The position numbers were made by a program, and so were the translations under genes. Of a DNA stretch of 64,000 bases, positions 34,271-46,849 are shown in pieces. Origin of the DNA: Microstegium vimineum. Taxonomy: Eukaryota > Streptophyta > Magnoliopsida > Poales > Poaceae. How positions within the stretch are numbered: position 1 is the first letter of the stretch; each line of letters opens with the position of its first letter. Location of the stretch: positions 16,867,377 through 16,931,376 of the forward strand of contig CM039139.1 in the NCBI GenBank assembly GCA_022036555.1, in the 5' to 3' direction. Under the pieces are notes generated by a model. That model was not told the origin of the DNA, did no database searches, and was given only the letters and a program-made list of their open reading frames with translations.

Positions 34271-36523
34271 TCACAGGTTCGGGGTAGTACTAGTAGGGTT
34301 GACGACAATGTGTCGCAGCGGGTTGTCTACCTTGCCGGCTCCGGCGTGCTCCACAAACTCCGAAGGAGTAAGGAAGCTTCCATGGCAGATGCATACGATT
34401 CTCACATCTTCTCCTTTCCTATAATTATACAGGAAGCCTTCAACCCTGTTGCCGTTGGGCAGCCCCTTGGTGAACACGCCCGGCATCTCCTTCATCATCC
34501 TCCTTTCCACGTCCCCCGTGCTGTTGGCCCTTGCAGCAGGGCTGCCTGAAGTGCTTTTATCTCCCCTGGAACCAAGGGTTGCTGCTCTGGGAAGCAAAGC
34601 CGAAGGCGGTGGTGGACTTGCTGCTGTCACGCTACTTACAGCTTCACCGGAGGAAGGAACAGATGATGACGGGCTGTGCTCCTCAGCGATGACTGTTCCT
34701 TAAAAAAAAAAATCAGGAATGAGTTAATGATAACCAAAAGGAAATCCAATGAAGGGAAGAACCACTAGAATAGAAAGTGTTCAATCATACACAAACAAAC
34801 AACTCACATCTATAATAACCGAACAATATAAGAATCCAACCTACATAAGAGCTGACCATTATAGAATTTGGAATCTTCCAGATTCACTAATGGCATGAAA
34901 TGTCTAGTGACTATTGAAAAGGACCCAACAGAGATTCTAACACAAAATAGCCTTTGTTTAACTTACCTTTGTTTAACTAATGACCACTAACATCAAATGT
35001 AGAAACTCTCGATGTATCACACTATAGTTCTTAAGTTACAAGATCATAGACGCAAATAGGGCACAAAGTCCTAATTTAAGGGCAAATATCAATCCAGTCA
35101 TTCATGTATTACACCTGTGGTGCATTGGCACGATCATGTTTTTGGAAGCATGGGAAATGAATACTGAGAATACCTAAACAGTGTACTTAACAAACAAAAG
35201 GGTATACCTTTGAAGGCTGAGTTTGGCTTCTTTCCCACTGAAGACAAACTATCTTGTGATGTAATTGTAGCCTGGTACTTTGGGGGAAGTCCCTTCACCA
35301 GATGCTTGCCACTGCTGTCACTTTCGTTATTCATCACAACAGCTTCATCAGAACTTACGAATTTGTCAGTGTGTGCATTCATCTCTTCTGATATCTGCCC
35401 AGCCGCTCCTTTTGAAGTGTTGCAAGTGAGAGAGTTCCTCCTCTCAATCCTTTTCTTCTTAACTTCGAGCCTCTTCAGACTCTGTGCTTCCTTACGTTTC
35501 TTCCATTCGTCATTGCCAGCAGCCTCAATGACAGTAGGGAGTGAACTAGTCCTCATGAGGGTGCCTGCAATATAATATTCAGTAAGTATTTACAGATATT
35601 AGGAATTGTGGCAAGCTGTTGATGTTTATTTCAAGCAACATTGAGATATTTGATTTCTCAACATGTGACTGTTATCTTAAAACATGTATTCTTTCTGTTT
35701 ACATTGCCACTGTAATCTACGTATATAGTAACTTCATTAAAAACCAATTAGCAAAACTACAATGTTTTGAAAGTACTTTAGATTACATACACTCTTTAAG
35801 GATTCACGGAAATATCAAATAATACTAAACTTCAAACTGTTACATCACACAGGTGACAGGTTACTACTAATCTTTTCTCTTCTCGGAGATAACCGATGAA
35901 GAAATACACGCCTATAACAGGATGACTGAAACAACAGAGTTCTCTGCAATAAAATATTATGCCTGCTTGCTTAACGCAGTTTTGCAAAATAGTTCACAAT
36001 GACCACAATTTACCAAAACGATCATAATCGGCACTGCGAAGCACGGAATCTAAAAGCCAAATTTACTATCAAGGGTAGCAAAAAAATACTAAAGATAGTA
36101 TAAACCCCAGAAAGAGAAGCCGCACGCACCTTGCAATCTCTGCACATCACCTTCAGAAGAGGCAGAGGAAGGGCTACCGCTCGCCGGCAGCCTCACCGCG
36201 TGTTCCACGACGAGACCCCCGCCCTCACCCCATCCGTCCAGCCCCTTCCTCCCAGCCTCGGATGCCACCGCCTGAACCGGCAGCGAGCTCGTCCTCGGGA
36301 GGGCGGCCAGCGCCGGCACCTCAACGGACGGCGTCAGCATGGCCGCCACGGACGACGACCGGGACCGGGGGAGCTTGTCCCCCTTCGGGTCGAGTCCGAA
36401 CCGACCGCCAAGCGACAGCCCGAGGCTGAGTTCCACCTCCATCTCCTCCCGCAGCTGCTCCGGTGGCGGCGCGTCTCCGTCCTTGCCAATCCCGCACAGC
36501 AAGTCTCTCGAAAAGCTCCCCAT
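34271..36523 (-). CDS. Ninja/AFP-family protein (ABI5- and JAZ-binding transcriptional repressor)
   Basis: Three exons on the - strand, 36523-36130, 35564-35208 and 34698-34271, give 392 residues in frame. The N-terminus has an EAR repression motif (ELSLGLSLGG, about 31-40), used in the family to recruit TOPLESS. A basic bipartite nuclear signal (WKKRKEAQSLKRLEVKKKR) lies at about 151-170. The conserved C-terminal domain, near residues 310-390, contains VEGFLYNYRKGEDVRIVCIC, CHGSFLTPSEFVEHAG and NPLRHIVVNP. In Arabidopsis this domain binds ABI5 (AFPs) or JAZ (NINJA), damping ABA or JA responses in the nucleus. Which branch this gene belongs to is not certain; an AFP-like role is favoured by the CACGTG-rich upstream region. 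The start codon is the first ATG before the EAR motif. Confidence 0.92.
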
Positions 36524-37245
36524 CGCGCGCGCAAGCTTGTCTCAGGGAGCCTCAGCATCCGAGAAGCGCCTGCAAGACGGTCAATAGCTGAGCGACCGAC
36601 GCCGCAGGAAGGAGCAACCATTCCACGCCAACAAGAGGCGAGGGGCCGGAGCAGAGAACACGGGATGAGAGGCGACTTACACAGGTCGCACGGAGGAGGG
36701 AGGAGGCCGCCATTGGAGAGGTGAGGCGCTGCTGCTGCTCCTCGCCGCGGCCTTGAGCGACTGTCGCCGGGAACAGGAGAGAATCAGAGAAGAGAGAGAG
36801 AGAGAGAGGAGGGGAGAGCTTTCTGCTCCTTTTTGGGCTGGTTGGTTTCGCTTTTGGGGCATGCGGTTCCTCTGGGGATGGCGAAGACGGGCGGCCGGAC
36901 CTGCCTCCGGCGTGACGCGTGTTGATACGGCGGCCGACGCGTGGTGCGAGCTTGCGCGCCACCGCGCAGCCGCGGCGGGAGCCGAGCGGGATGCGGTGGG
37001 CTCACCAGCCTTGGCTGCAGCTGAACCGGTCGAGTCGTGGACGTGCGCCGTGACCGGTGGATGCCCAACACAGAGGGAGTTAATGCCGTTGCCAGCTTGG
37101 GACTCTTGGGAGCAGCAGACATCGGCTCGGCTCGGTTAGGAAGACATTAGCTCGGCTCGGCTAGGACGAACAGAGGAGCATCGGAAGAAAAGTCATCTCT
37201 AGGAGATCGGCGCCGATTAGGAGCAAAAAGGCAGAGCCACGTCAT
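36524..37245 (-). other. Probable 5' UTR and proximal promoter of the Ninja gene
   Basis: A GA repeat near 36793-36813 reads as a CT run on the - strand, common in plant 5' leaders. The region is GC-rich. Open frames on both strands come from composition. No convincing TATA box or exon boundary is fixed. Confidence 0.4.
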
Positions 37246-37692
37246 GCCACGTGGGGACACCAGCCAACTTGCCCAGTCACATTTCAGGTACCACCAGTAC
37301 CACCGCCTTCTCCGCACGTTTCCCCAGCCCACCGCTTTCCACCGAAAAAACTGGGGCCCGCGCAGGTATGCCCCACGCCATCAGTAGCCGCCGGGTTGCC
37401 CAAAGCAAACTGCTAGCCCGCCCCGCTGCCGCAGCCACCGCACCGCACCGGGGAAAACCCCCGCGAGACCCCGCGTAGGTAGCGTACCTAGCGTGCCGCC
37501 GCTCTCGCTCTCGCGAGGACGCGACCGCGCCCGCATCGCGCGCCACGTGAGCGCGGCCCGCCACCACCCGCGACACCGGTGGGCGCCGCAAACACGAAAG
37601 GCACGCACTGTCCTGTCCATCCTCGGCGTGACCCCACCCGCAAGTGGCCCAACTTGCTCCCATGGGTTTCCGCCGGCCCCATCGACCACGTG
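37235..37692 (-). promoter_or_regulatory. Cluster of CACGTG (G-box/ABRE-like) motifs upstream of the Ninja gene
   Basis: CCACGTGG near 37247, CCACGTGA near 37542 and CCACGTGT near 37686 are G-box cores. GCCACGTCA near 37236 is a related ACGT element. They lie about 0.7-1.2 kb upstream of the start codon. ABI5-type bZIPs bind such sites and AFP genes are often ABA-induced, so feedback is plausible but inferred. Confidence 0.45.
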
Positions 37693-38183
37693 TCGCTCGC
37701 CCACGGGCGCTGCCGCGTCAGCGCCTCGTCGTACCGTACGAGGGTGGTGGGAGCGGGGACGCGTCGCCCGCCCCGCTGTGACGTCAGGCCAGGCGGCTGG
37801 TGCACCACCGGTACGAACGTGAAGAGGGAGCTGCCGTGGGGCCCGCTAGGACAGCAGGATCTCCGGCTCTCCGCACGGGAGATACGCCTACGCAAACGCG
37901 AGAGACTCCCTCTTCCCCCCGCTGTGGCTGGCGCGGTCGCTGTTTCGGAAAAGCGGTGGGCCGGGGTGCGCGGGCGGGGCTGCGGTGTGATTGGACGGAC
38001 GGCCAGGATCGTGCGGGCTCGAAGGAAGCGACGGCCGGAACCGAAAGAGAGTCAGCTGTCGGTCGCCACTCACCACATCGATGGATGGTGACAGTGGCTA
38101 ATTAAACCAGGTGGCCTGTGTAAGTTGGCAATGATCGCTTTTTCAGGGAAGACAAGTGGCCCCTCTACTTAATGAGTCTGGTC
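37693..38183. other. GC-rich intergenic DNA
   Basis: This is GC-rich DNA between the Ninja promoter region and a MITE. The long open frames on both strands lack known motifs and overlap each other, as expected from composition. No gene is supported. Confidence 0.5.
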
Positions 38184-38364
38184 TTAGGGGGTGTTTGGTT
38201 TACCCCCTAAAGTTTAGTGGTCCCTAAAGTTTAGTGTCTCGTAAAGTTTAGTGCATCAACTAAGATTTAGGGGGCACTTTAGGGGGGTGTTTGGTAGCTT
38301 AGGACATAAAATCACCTAAGTTTAGCTACTAAAGTTTAAGGAGCTGTAACCAAACACCCTCTTA
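38184..38364. mobile_element. Tourist/PIF-Harbinger MITE, 175 bp, TSD TTA
   Basis: The element 38187-38361 has terminal inverted repeats GGGGGTGTTTGGTT and GAGGGTGTTTGGTT (right end reverse complement). It is flanked by TTA on both sides. Inside, TAAAGTTTAGTG repeats three times. The TSD and TIR are both typical. Confidence 0.85.
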
Positions 38365-38973
38365 GTTTAAGTTTTTAATGAGCTGCTTGCTTGTGGATCT
38401 ACCATGGGCCATGGGGTGGTTAGCTAATTACTGTACTGGAAGTATATGTGACCTCACTGCTCCTGTCTGCACACCTACGTTTCTGATACATGACTCGACA
38501 CCGATGCTGACAGACTCAAATAACTAAGGCCTTTAGAAGACATGAATTTCCTAGAAATTATACAGAAATTTTATAAGAACCAGATGATTTTTGTAGAAAA
38601 AACATAGGAAACATCAAAATTCCTGCATTCATGATCAGCAACTGCTAATACCTATACCTACTGACGTGAATAGTCGAGTGATCAGCGCGCTTTATACAAC
38701 CATAAAACCATACAGTTCATTACAGCATTACAGCTAACCTAATTACAGCACGAGTACATCATACCTCACAGTTCATTACGATCCATTAATCGACTCACAG
38801 AATTACAGCACTGTTCATAGAATCCTTAGCCCTAAAAGCTAGCAGACCAATTTACAATGTACTAATCCAGTTCACACGTCGCAGTAATTGAGAAGAAAAA
38901 AACTACAGTGTGCTGTACATGAAGCGAAGCAACGCAAACATGAAGTACTAGTTGATAGAAGTCACAAACATTA
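38365..38973. other. Intergenic DNA and DGD2 3' flank
   Basis: The stretch just after the DGD2 stop codon (below 38974) is probably its 3' UTR. A short block near 38525-38640 has MITE-like AT-rich composition. No gene is seen. Confidence 0.45.
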
Positions 38974-41900
38974 CTACGTCATCTTAAATTTCAACCTTTT
39001 CCTCTTCAACGGAGGAGCCAAACCAAGGTCTTTACAGAGGTGCTCGTCAGGCTGCAGCGTCTTAGGAACAGCACCAAACGCACAGCGAGTGACTTCCAGA
39101 CCTGAGAGGGCTTGGTGCAGGTAAACTGACGCGTCCTCTAAGTTCTGTTTCAGTTTACGAGTTCTCAGAAAAGCAGGCAACAAAGCCCTCGAGTTTTGAT
39201 GGGTCCTGGACTCCAGCACATGAGGACGAGGATTTATGTCAGCAGCCTCAATGAATCTCTGAGTAGCAGCCTCCCATGACAACTCGTTCCTCTGCATGTC
39301 TGTCAATGGAGCAGGCTGCTCTGTTAGAGCATTCAGTGTTACTTGTACAAACTCGTCTTCATTATCATAGATACGGCAGTTGAGGAATTGCTTGAAGAAC
39401 TCATTTGATGGGTGATTGGCACATATAACTATCTTTCCCATTGCCAGGGCTTCAGCGGTGGTCGTACAGACCACATCTGTGGTGCTGGGATTGATGAACA
39501 CTTTATACCTGTAGGAGAATGAGTGTTTCAAATTTTCAGTCCAGCACAAACAGTTGGTGTATCCTATGTACATCAGAAATGTTATCTTATTACGAAAATA
39601 CCAGGTCATCTAACATTACCACTCATTCCCTAATCTCGTTTACAGAACTTTGTGTAACCTGTGTTTCAGTTCTTGACAGTGGCAATACCAATTTTGCATT
39701 CAAACTCTTAACTTAGAACTGAGGGATGTGTTAGGCATGCTATTACACATGTACAAATGTCTAACAGAATAAGACGGGGTGGGTGTCGTAAATAAGAAAC
39801 TTACTCATGGAACAAGGGATCTGCATGATCGCGACCAGGATGAACATTGACAGACAAACTTAAACGTTTGGCAGATTCACAGACCTCATCAGAATCTTCT
39901 CCGCTGCCATATAAATCCACTTCAAGACCAACCAACTTGCTCTGATATTTGGACAGCAGATCAAGAAGCTCCCTGTATCCCTTACTCCATACCATCTTCC
40001 CGATGTAGTATGCCCCTTTTGTGAAGGCTTTCTCCCCATTCTGCAACTGCCTCAACTTTAGCTTGCCTACCTCAAGAAATTTTGGATTAACACCATGGAC
40101 ATTACATATAACAGACCTAGGCAGATCTTGGGTAGCACCTGACAATCTGATAATCTGCATTAAGATCAGGATAATTTAGTGCATGGCTCAATCAATCAGG
40201 ACAGAATGATAACAACTGGGTGTTCAGTTTTCCAAATTCAACAATTTATATAGGAGAAGGAAAATAAGCAAATGCATTTATGAGGAAAAAATTACAAGGT
40301 ACATAAGTGACATATCTCTTGAATCTCATTTTTACTTAGTATTCTAGCAATATAAGATAATATTGCATGCAAATACTGAACATTGTTATAAGTTCATTAA
40401 ATAAGCAAGAGGTGACCGTGACTGGGTATCACCATAAAACTCTTCTAGAATGTTTGTTGTACATACAAGTATCTAATTGCACTTCTACAGTAAGGTTAGC
40501 TACTTAACAAGAAAGTATGCCTATTCCTAGCATATCCCATCATGATTGAAATTAAAAAAAAATATGTGTCTAAATCCATACTCTCGCTCGCCCTTTGTAT
40601 TTAGAACTAAAACAAATCATCCTTAACAAATCTATACTGATTGCATATGTTCATACAAAGCAAAAGGCCAATGCACAATGTTCAAGTTCCAGTGGTAGAG
40701 CAGCACACCAGATGTTACAAAATCATTGATTCTCTCGCTACTGCAGAAATTATCCAATAAATTTGTTAGATGGTTTTACTTGCATTTCTCAATTCAACTC
40801 TTTATACTTTTTGAAGTTTTTTTTTCTCGAATATGCTGCGTATCATTTCATTTAAGGAGAAAAAAGACAAACAGAAAGGAATCCCACATTTCCAACACAA
40901 CGCTGCATACATAAACAGTTCAACACTCCTAACACCAGTTCGAAAAACAGGAGTGAGAAACGACCAGAGGACATTAACTAAGTTAAAACACCTCTAGCCT
41001 TCCCTACAACCAAATTCTGAAGCTTTTAGCCCCAGAAACACACCACAAAGATCCTCCAAAATAGAATGAACCAGCCAAATCAAATCTGGGGAGGCGTCAT
41101 TAAAAACGCAGTCATTTTGGAGCTTCCATAATTTCCAATCCACTAAAATAATCAGTGTTCTAAGTTATATCCTAAACTTAAGAGCCTTTCATGGGACCCC
41201 AACACATGTTTTTTCTTTAAGGGTTCAAGGAGGAGGCTTCTCGAATCTCCAGTGAGTCTGTGGGTTTAGGGTTAGGGATTTAGGGGTTTGGAGGCTTTCA
41301 TAGTTACCTGGGCATATAAGGAAGGCCAGCACGGTGGTGGAGGCAGTGGATGGGTGGGACAGCAAGCGGCGAGGGGGCCACCAGGGTGGTGGACAGCCGA
41401 TGGGCAGGGTTTGGGGCAGTGGTGAAAAACCAAGGGAGGTTAGCATGGTGGCGAGCTGCGGTCACGAATTTGGCAGTGGGGGCTGCTGGTGATGGGAGGA
41501 GTATGGGATGGAGGCATCATGAGCTAGATGAGCTTGCAGGCGAGCAGATAGCGAAGGGGTTTTGGTCTGTGCAAGCTGTGAAGGTGGCCATGGTAGAAGA
41601 AATACTGAGGAAGATGTGATGATCATTGGATGAATGATCTAATGTAAAAAGTCAAATATTTTTCTCCTAAAAACATTTGAACACTGTGTACAGTCCCCAA
41701 ATTAAGCAGCTTTTCTCATTCCCCTGTCTGACTTATAAGTTATACACAGTACCAACTATTTTTTGAGGGAAAGACACATATTGTACTCAGAGCATAAGAC
41801 CAGAATATAGATAGGGTTATAACCAGAAATCATATTGATACTATATCTGAAGAATATACTTTGTTATGAATAGCAGGTAAACACACTTATTCACATATTT

Positions 41901-44900
41901 CTATCTATCACAAAACAAAAAATTGTAGATTGTTAACTTATGTCAAAAAAGAAGTGCCATCAGACATAAGGTTTACCAGAGAAATTTCATCGAAACAAAT
42001 GATCCAGTGTAGATATGCATTGTTGCATACGCATGTGATTACCTTGTGGCAATAGATTCGAGTTACCCAAGTGTTAGCATACTTGAGGAAACAAGCAATA
42101 ACTTGACCATTCTTTTCTCTCCTTACATATGCTAAATAATTTGTATGAACAATTCCTATAACTCGCCGGAACTTATTTTTCCATCTTCGTCCATGGTGGT
42201 ACCAATTCAGATGCTCAGGCTCTTCCAATACAGCAATGTCAGCAACTTCATCTGGAATGCATTCTGTAATATCTCCAACAGGGAGAATGCTTCTCATTTC
42301 TTTAGAAAACTGCATCATAAAAAAAGGAGTCAGAAAACTGCACCATAAAAAAAAAGGAGTCAGGTTATCTTGTTATCTTTAGTAGCAAAGCAGTAAGTAC
42401 AAAAATGAGATGCAAGATGTGAATATCATTGGATGGAGCCAGCAGCTAACAGAAGCAAGGTCTGCATGCATCAGACACTGAACAAAGTTTAATGTAACAC
42501 CCTAAAATTTGAAATAGAAATTAGATTTGAATTTAAATTAAATTTGATTTAATTCAAGCATTTGTTGTGATCATAGAATTAATTAAATGGAATTAAAATA
42601 AATATCTCATGTTAGGGTTCAACATGTTTGTGCATAGCATGCCTCTGCATTTTTCTTTGTGTTGCTTGGTTTACAAAACTCAAGAAAAGTATTTCAAAAC
42701 CCTTTTGAAAATCAGTCTGGAAAATATTTGGAAAAGCAAAAGAAAAGAAAAAGAAAATAGAAAACCCTCTCTCCATCCCCTCCCTCCTTTCGGCCTCGGC
42801 CCAGCCGGCCTGCTCCCTCTCCCTTCCTTTCTCCCGCTTGGGCCGGCCTCCTCACTCTCGGCCCAGTCTGCCCCGCAGGCCCGCGAAGCCTCTGCCTCCT
42901 CCCCCTTTCTCCCTTGTGCGGCTGACGCGCCGGGCCCACCCGTCAGCACCTCCTCCCTCCCCCAACTGAGTCCGCCCCGGACTCCCGCCGCGCCGCGCCG
43001 CGCGCGCTCCGCAACTGACGGCGCGAGTTCCTCGCGCGTATCCGCATAGGACTCCGCCCTCTGCCGCTATAAGTAGCGTCGCCTCGCGCCCCTCTTTCTC
43101 ATCTAGCAATCGAGCTCGCCTCGCCTAGCCCTAGCAGCAGCAGCGCCGCATCGCTCCGCCGAAGCAGAGCATTGCCGTCGAGCCGCCGCGCCGCGTTCCT
43201 GCCGCCGTAAGCTCCCCTCGGCCTTCACGTCGTCTTCGCGCGTCCGCCAAACGCCTCCCCTCTCCCTTTTCCCTCTCTTTTGGCTCTGGCTGACCTCACC
43301 GTCGCGTCGCAGGGAACCCGAGCCGCTGCTCCGCGCCGCCGGCCGTCTTCGTCCACCTCCGAGCCTTGTCGTCGCCTCTGGTGAGTCCGCCTTGGTCTCC
43401 TCTTGCTCCTCGACCCGTTCCCGTGCAAAACCGAGCACCCGAACCCCTTCTTCCCTTGCTCCGGTGAGCTCCCGGCCATGGCGCCGCTGTGAGCCCCTCT
43501 GCTCTGGCGGAGCTCCTCCCCTCTCTCCCTCCTTCTAATCCGGTCCCTCCAGATTAGATCGGACGGATCCGATCGACCGATACCCCTTCGCGGGACTATT
43601 TGCTAAAGAGCCCTTCGGCTTTTGGCAAACCAACCCGCCATCCTCTCTCCCTCCTAATCTGGACCGTCCAGATTGAATCGAACGGCCACAGATCAAAGAT
43701 ACCCCTTCGCGGGTCCGTTTTGCTAAAGAGCCCCTGCTCTTTTAGCTAATCAACCCGCCGTCCAGCCAATCTGTTTTAATCCGTATTTTTCAGATTTATT
43801 TTAATTCAATAAAGTTCAATCTAATTACAGTTTTGCCACTGCTTTTAAAACCCTATAACTTGCTCGTTTTAGATCCAAATCGATCCGTTCAAGTTGCGTT
43901 AGATCTGTAATTTTATGCTCTATCCAGTAGTATAGATTTCATCTATGTTAATCACTTTTGAAAATAGAAGTTTAGATTAATTCTTTTAATGCTTTAATCT
44001 GGTTTAGTAAAATCTTGTTTAATCTATAGTTTATTCGTTTTAGATCCGTTTAGCGTGAATTTCGCGTCTTTGTGATCGTAGTATAGTATAGATCTGTTTT
44101 ATAACCTTTTCAAAACCTCTTTATTGTTTATGGTGTAATGTTCTAATTAAATCTATGTTGCTTCGTGTATGATTGTTCGGATGATTGCGTGGTGATGTTG
44201 ATCGAGTACAGCCGGTGAGAGTTTTGGTGTTCCAGAGTTCTTTGCAGCAGATCAGGACCACCAGGAGCTTTGCGATCAAGGCAAGTTTAACATGGGATCA
44301 TCCTTGTTACCTATTCACCTTAATTCACCTAGTCATGATTGCATGTATCTCAATTGATTCCTATTTAGATCTTTACCATAGCTTGTTACCTTGTACCTTG
44401 TCACCTTGGGATACTATTGCATATGGGTAGATCTGCTATGCTTTATGAATTATGAGAAGAATCTTGACTAATGATATATGTAACAATGAGATAAAATTGG
44501 CTTTTGTAGCAACATGAAATAGGACACCACTGTAGGGCAAAAGCTGGGACTTAAATGCAACCACAGGTGCTATCATGGCTCTGGCTTTAGTTAAGTATAA
44601 GGTTTGGACTAGCATGCTTGTGGTTCGTGAAAGGCACCTTTGCCGAGCTGGTTATGGGGTATAGCTTGTGTGGGGACCGCTGCGAGTGGTACCATCGGAG
44701 ATCCCGTATACCCCTTTGCATTGGGTCCGTAGGGTCCGCTACATGCTAGAAAGAGCTTTTGAAAGACTTCATAGTGTACCCTGCCCACTCACCTTGGCAG
44801 TGTTTTGGGAGTAATTAAAACGGGCATATGGGCAACACGGCTTGTGGGTAAAGTGTGTAACCTCTGCAGAGTGTAAATCTATCATGATTGCCGTGCTCAC

Positions 44901-45950
44901 GGTCACGAGCGGCTCGGAAAACTCACAGTGTTAGATATCATGTTGTTTAATTGTTAATGTTGATTATTAATCTTATCATGTGATTATTAATTGGGTTTGC
45001 ATAACTAAAGCTAAGTGTTGGTAAAATTTGACCAAGCTAAAAGCAACCGCAGTTCAGACAGTGTCAGCCTTTGAGCTTCATAACCCTGTGTTACTCTTGC
45101 TGAGTACTTTAAGTGCTCACCCTTGCTTTAACATCCTCATTAGATGGCTATGAAGACTACCGTGAGGAGTACTAGGCTAGTGGTCAACCAGTCGGCGTTC
45201 CCTGTGAAGTGGAGTTTCGTCGCGAGAGTTATCTTTATTTCCGCTGTTATGTTTAAGAATATTATTCGTTATGTAATAAGCACTCAGTGATGGTACTATT
45301 TAAAGATTTGTCGGCTTATGTGTGTGATTGATCTCTGGGCACACATGAGTTATTCGCATTCAATTTTATTCTTAAAATTGGGTGTGACATTTAAATGCTT
45401 AGGTTAGCTACAGAGAAGGAGCAGAACTCGTTAAAGAAATTGAATGAAGTGCTAGATAAGATAACCCCATGGTTCACATTGGATAAAACAGTCAGTTTGA
45501 AACAAAACCCATTCAGGTCTTACTGTTAGTGAAAAAAAAATGCAAAGTGGAACAGAAGAGTAGACAAGATAACTCAAGTCACTAGTTGCATTCAAAAAAA
45601 TAATTCAAGTCACTAATTGATATCCTCTCGGTTTGACATATAAATTTCAAGGTGCAGAACTAGTATACCTTCCCTGGGTAGAATTTGATGCTGAAGGATG
45701 GCCTAAAGTCAATCCTCTCCTCGATCCAGTGACGAACATAGCTCTCATGCTCCAAAGGCGAGTCAAACACAATCTTGTTAGGGTAAACCAACTCTTGGTC
45801 CCTTAGACAAAGCCAGGGGATCACTAGTGTGACATCCTTATCACCATCCTTTGCCAGGTAAGTGGCCCGGAACAAAGGGTTGATGGCTGTTCCCGTCATC
45901 CATGGGAGGCTTGCGGTGGTGAATATCGCAAAATGCCTCCTCGTCGACAT
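38974..45950 (-). CDS. DGD2: Digalactosyldiacylglycerol synthase 2
   Basis: This glycosyltransferase moves galactose from UDP-galactose to MGDG, forming DGDG in the outer chloroplast envelope; the DGD2 type works mainly under phosphate shortage. Four exons on the - strand, 45950-45669, 42309-42043, 40154-39805 and 39508-38974, give 477 residues, close to Arabidopsis DGD2 and without the long N-terminal extension of DGD1. Conserved blocks are HFAIFTTASLPWMTGTAINP (N-terminus), DIAVLEEPEHLNWYHHG, CNVHGVNPKFLEVG, YYIGKMVWSKGY (GT-B donor domain start), NVHPGRDHADPLFHE, NPSTTDVVCTTTAEALAMGK and ELSWEAATQRF. The last 80 residues are less conserved and end in a basic stretch. Intron 1 is 3.4 kb because it holds a solo LTR; intron 2 carries a LINE-like piece and GC-rich repeat DNA. 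All exon joints keep frame and the protein appears intact. Confidence 0.95.
40817..41200 (-). mobile_element. LINE 3'-end fragment in DGD2 intron 2
   Basis: A T-run at 40817-40825 followed by CTCGAATATGCTGCGTATCA is typical of the 3' end, with poly(A), of a grass non-LTR retrotransposon on the - strand. The next 350 bp have no intact frame. A TSD was not found. Confidence 0.5.
41210..41660. repeat. GC-rich insert of unknown origin in DGD2 intron 2
   Basis: About 400 bp of G-rich DNA (GGTGG and GGGCAG blocks) stands out from the AT-rich intron around it. It starts near a short telomere-like run (TTTAGGGTTAGGGATTTAGG). It may be a captured gene fragment inside an unrecognised transposon. No TIR or TSD was found, and its open frames have no known motif. 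Confidence 0.35.
42493..45389 (+). mobile_element. Solo LTR, 2897 bp, TSD TTTAA, in DGD2 intron 1 (family B)
   Basis: It starts TGTAACACCCTAAAATTTG and ends TTGGGTGTGACA; the ends form short inverted repeats. It is flanked by TTTAA at 42488-42492 and 45390-45394. The length and the ends fit Tekay/Del-type gypsy (chromovirus) LTRs. No internal domain remains. A GC-rich core (about 42760-43480) holds a TATA box (TATAAG, 43068-43073) with a T/C-rich leader, so transcription from it would run antisense to DGD2. The long open frames here (for example 42609-43049) come from GC content and are not genes. Confidence 0.85.
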
Positions 45951-46792
45951 AGCGTCTATCTTATCTCAGGGAGGACAACGGAGGATCACCACTCGCGTGC
46001 CACCCAAATTCGTTCTCCTAGCACATTGCCGTCTGTGAATCACAAACCAATGAATCAAGCAAAGCACGGAGTGAGCATTACCAGGCAGGCACCAGCTGAG
46101 CAAATAGATTTCCTTCCTATCGAGTCCAGCTACAGAAAGGCGCGTAAGCGGATTTGCAGCAGCCAAAGAAATCAGTTGCATAAAAGCGAGCTATGGACGG
46201 AGCATTCTGGCCGCGGGCTAATTAGCGACTGAACATGTGCGGGGAATCCACCCTCCGCCGAGAATTCGGGAAACGCAAGGGGGTTCGAGGGCTTACCAAT
46301 AAACCCAAATCTCTGGTGTGGGAGGAAGCGGGGCGGTAAGACGCCGGACCACGGGGAGATCGAGGCCAAGTTCTAGAAGGGTCGCGCCTCGCGCGAGAGG
46401 CTTCAGTTCAGTGGGCTGGCGGCGACGCCGGTGGAAGTGGAACGGCAGGTAGAGGAGGGTGGCGGCAACCGGCAAGGGTGAGAGCGGAGAGAGAGAGAGG
46501 GGAAAGGGGGTAAGCCCGCGGGCCGTCTCTGTCGCGGTCGCGGTAGGTTGATCTGGGCCACACCGAAGCGTTTGGACGGATGGGAGTGGACGACAGAGCC
46601 AGGCGTGGCCAACCGAGCAGCGATGGATATACTCCAAACGTGCTCTATCGCTCCCAACTGAATCCTAGTGGCGTGGCGCGGCGCGGCGTGGATGTGTGTG
46701 GTGGACGAGGGTGGAGGAAGAGGCGCCGGTAGGTGTGGAGCTTGGTGGACGCGGTACTACTGGAAGGAGCAGCGGACGGAGGATCATTATTA
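45951..46792 (-). other. Upstream region of DGD2
   Basis: This likely holds the DGD2 5' UTR and promoter. A GA-rich run near 46484-46500 reads as CT on the - strand. Several open frames overlap on both strands without known motifs. No separate gene is supported. Confidence 0.4.
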
Positions 46793-46849
46793 ATATACTC
46801 ACAGAAATGAGCCCTCCTTGAACCACTATTTTAATCAAATCTATTCATT

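Noticed and set aside
36131..37895. Several long frames near the Ninja gene start and promoter
   Set aside because: They overlap the real first exon on the other strand or lie in GC-rich promoter DNA with no known motif and no splice support.
41255..41290. Telomere-like TTTAGGG/TTAGGGA run in a DGD2 intron
   Set aside because: Only about three imperfect units; too short to claim an interstitial telomere or telomerase-added end.
42609..43479. Long GC-rich open frames on both strands (146, 111, 84 residues)
   Set aside because: They lie inside a solo LTR with intact TSD, overlap each other on both strands and contain only Pro/Ser/Arg/Ala-rich sequence.
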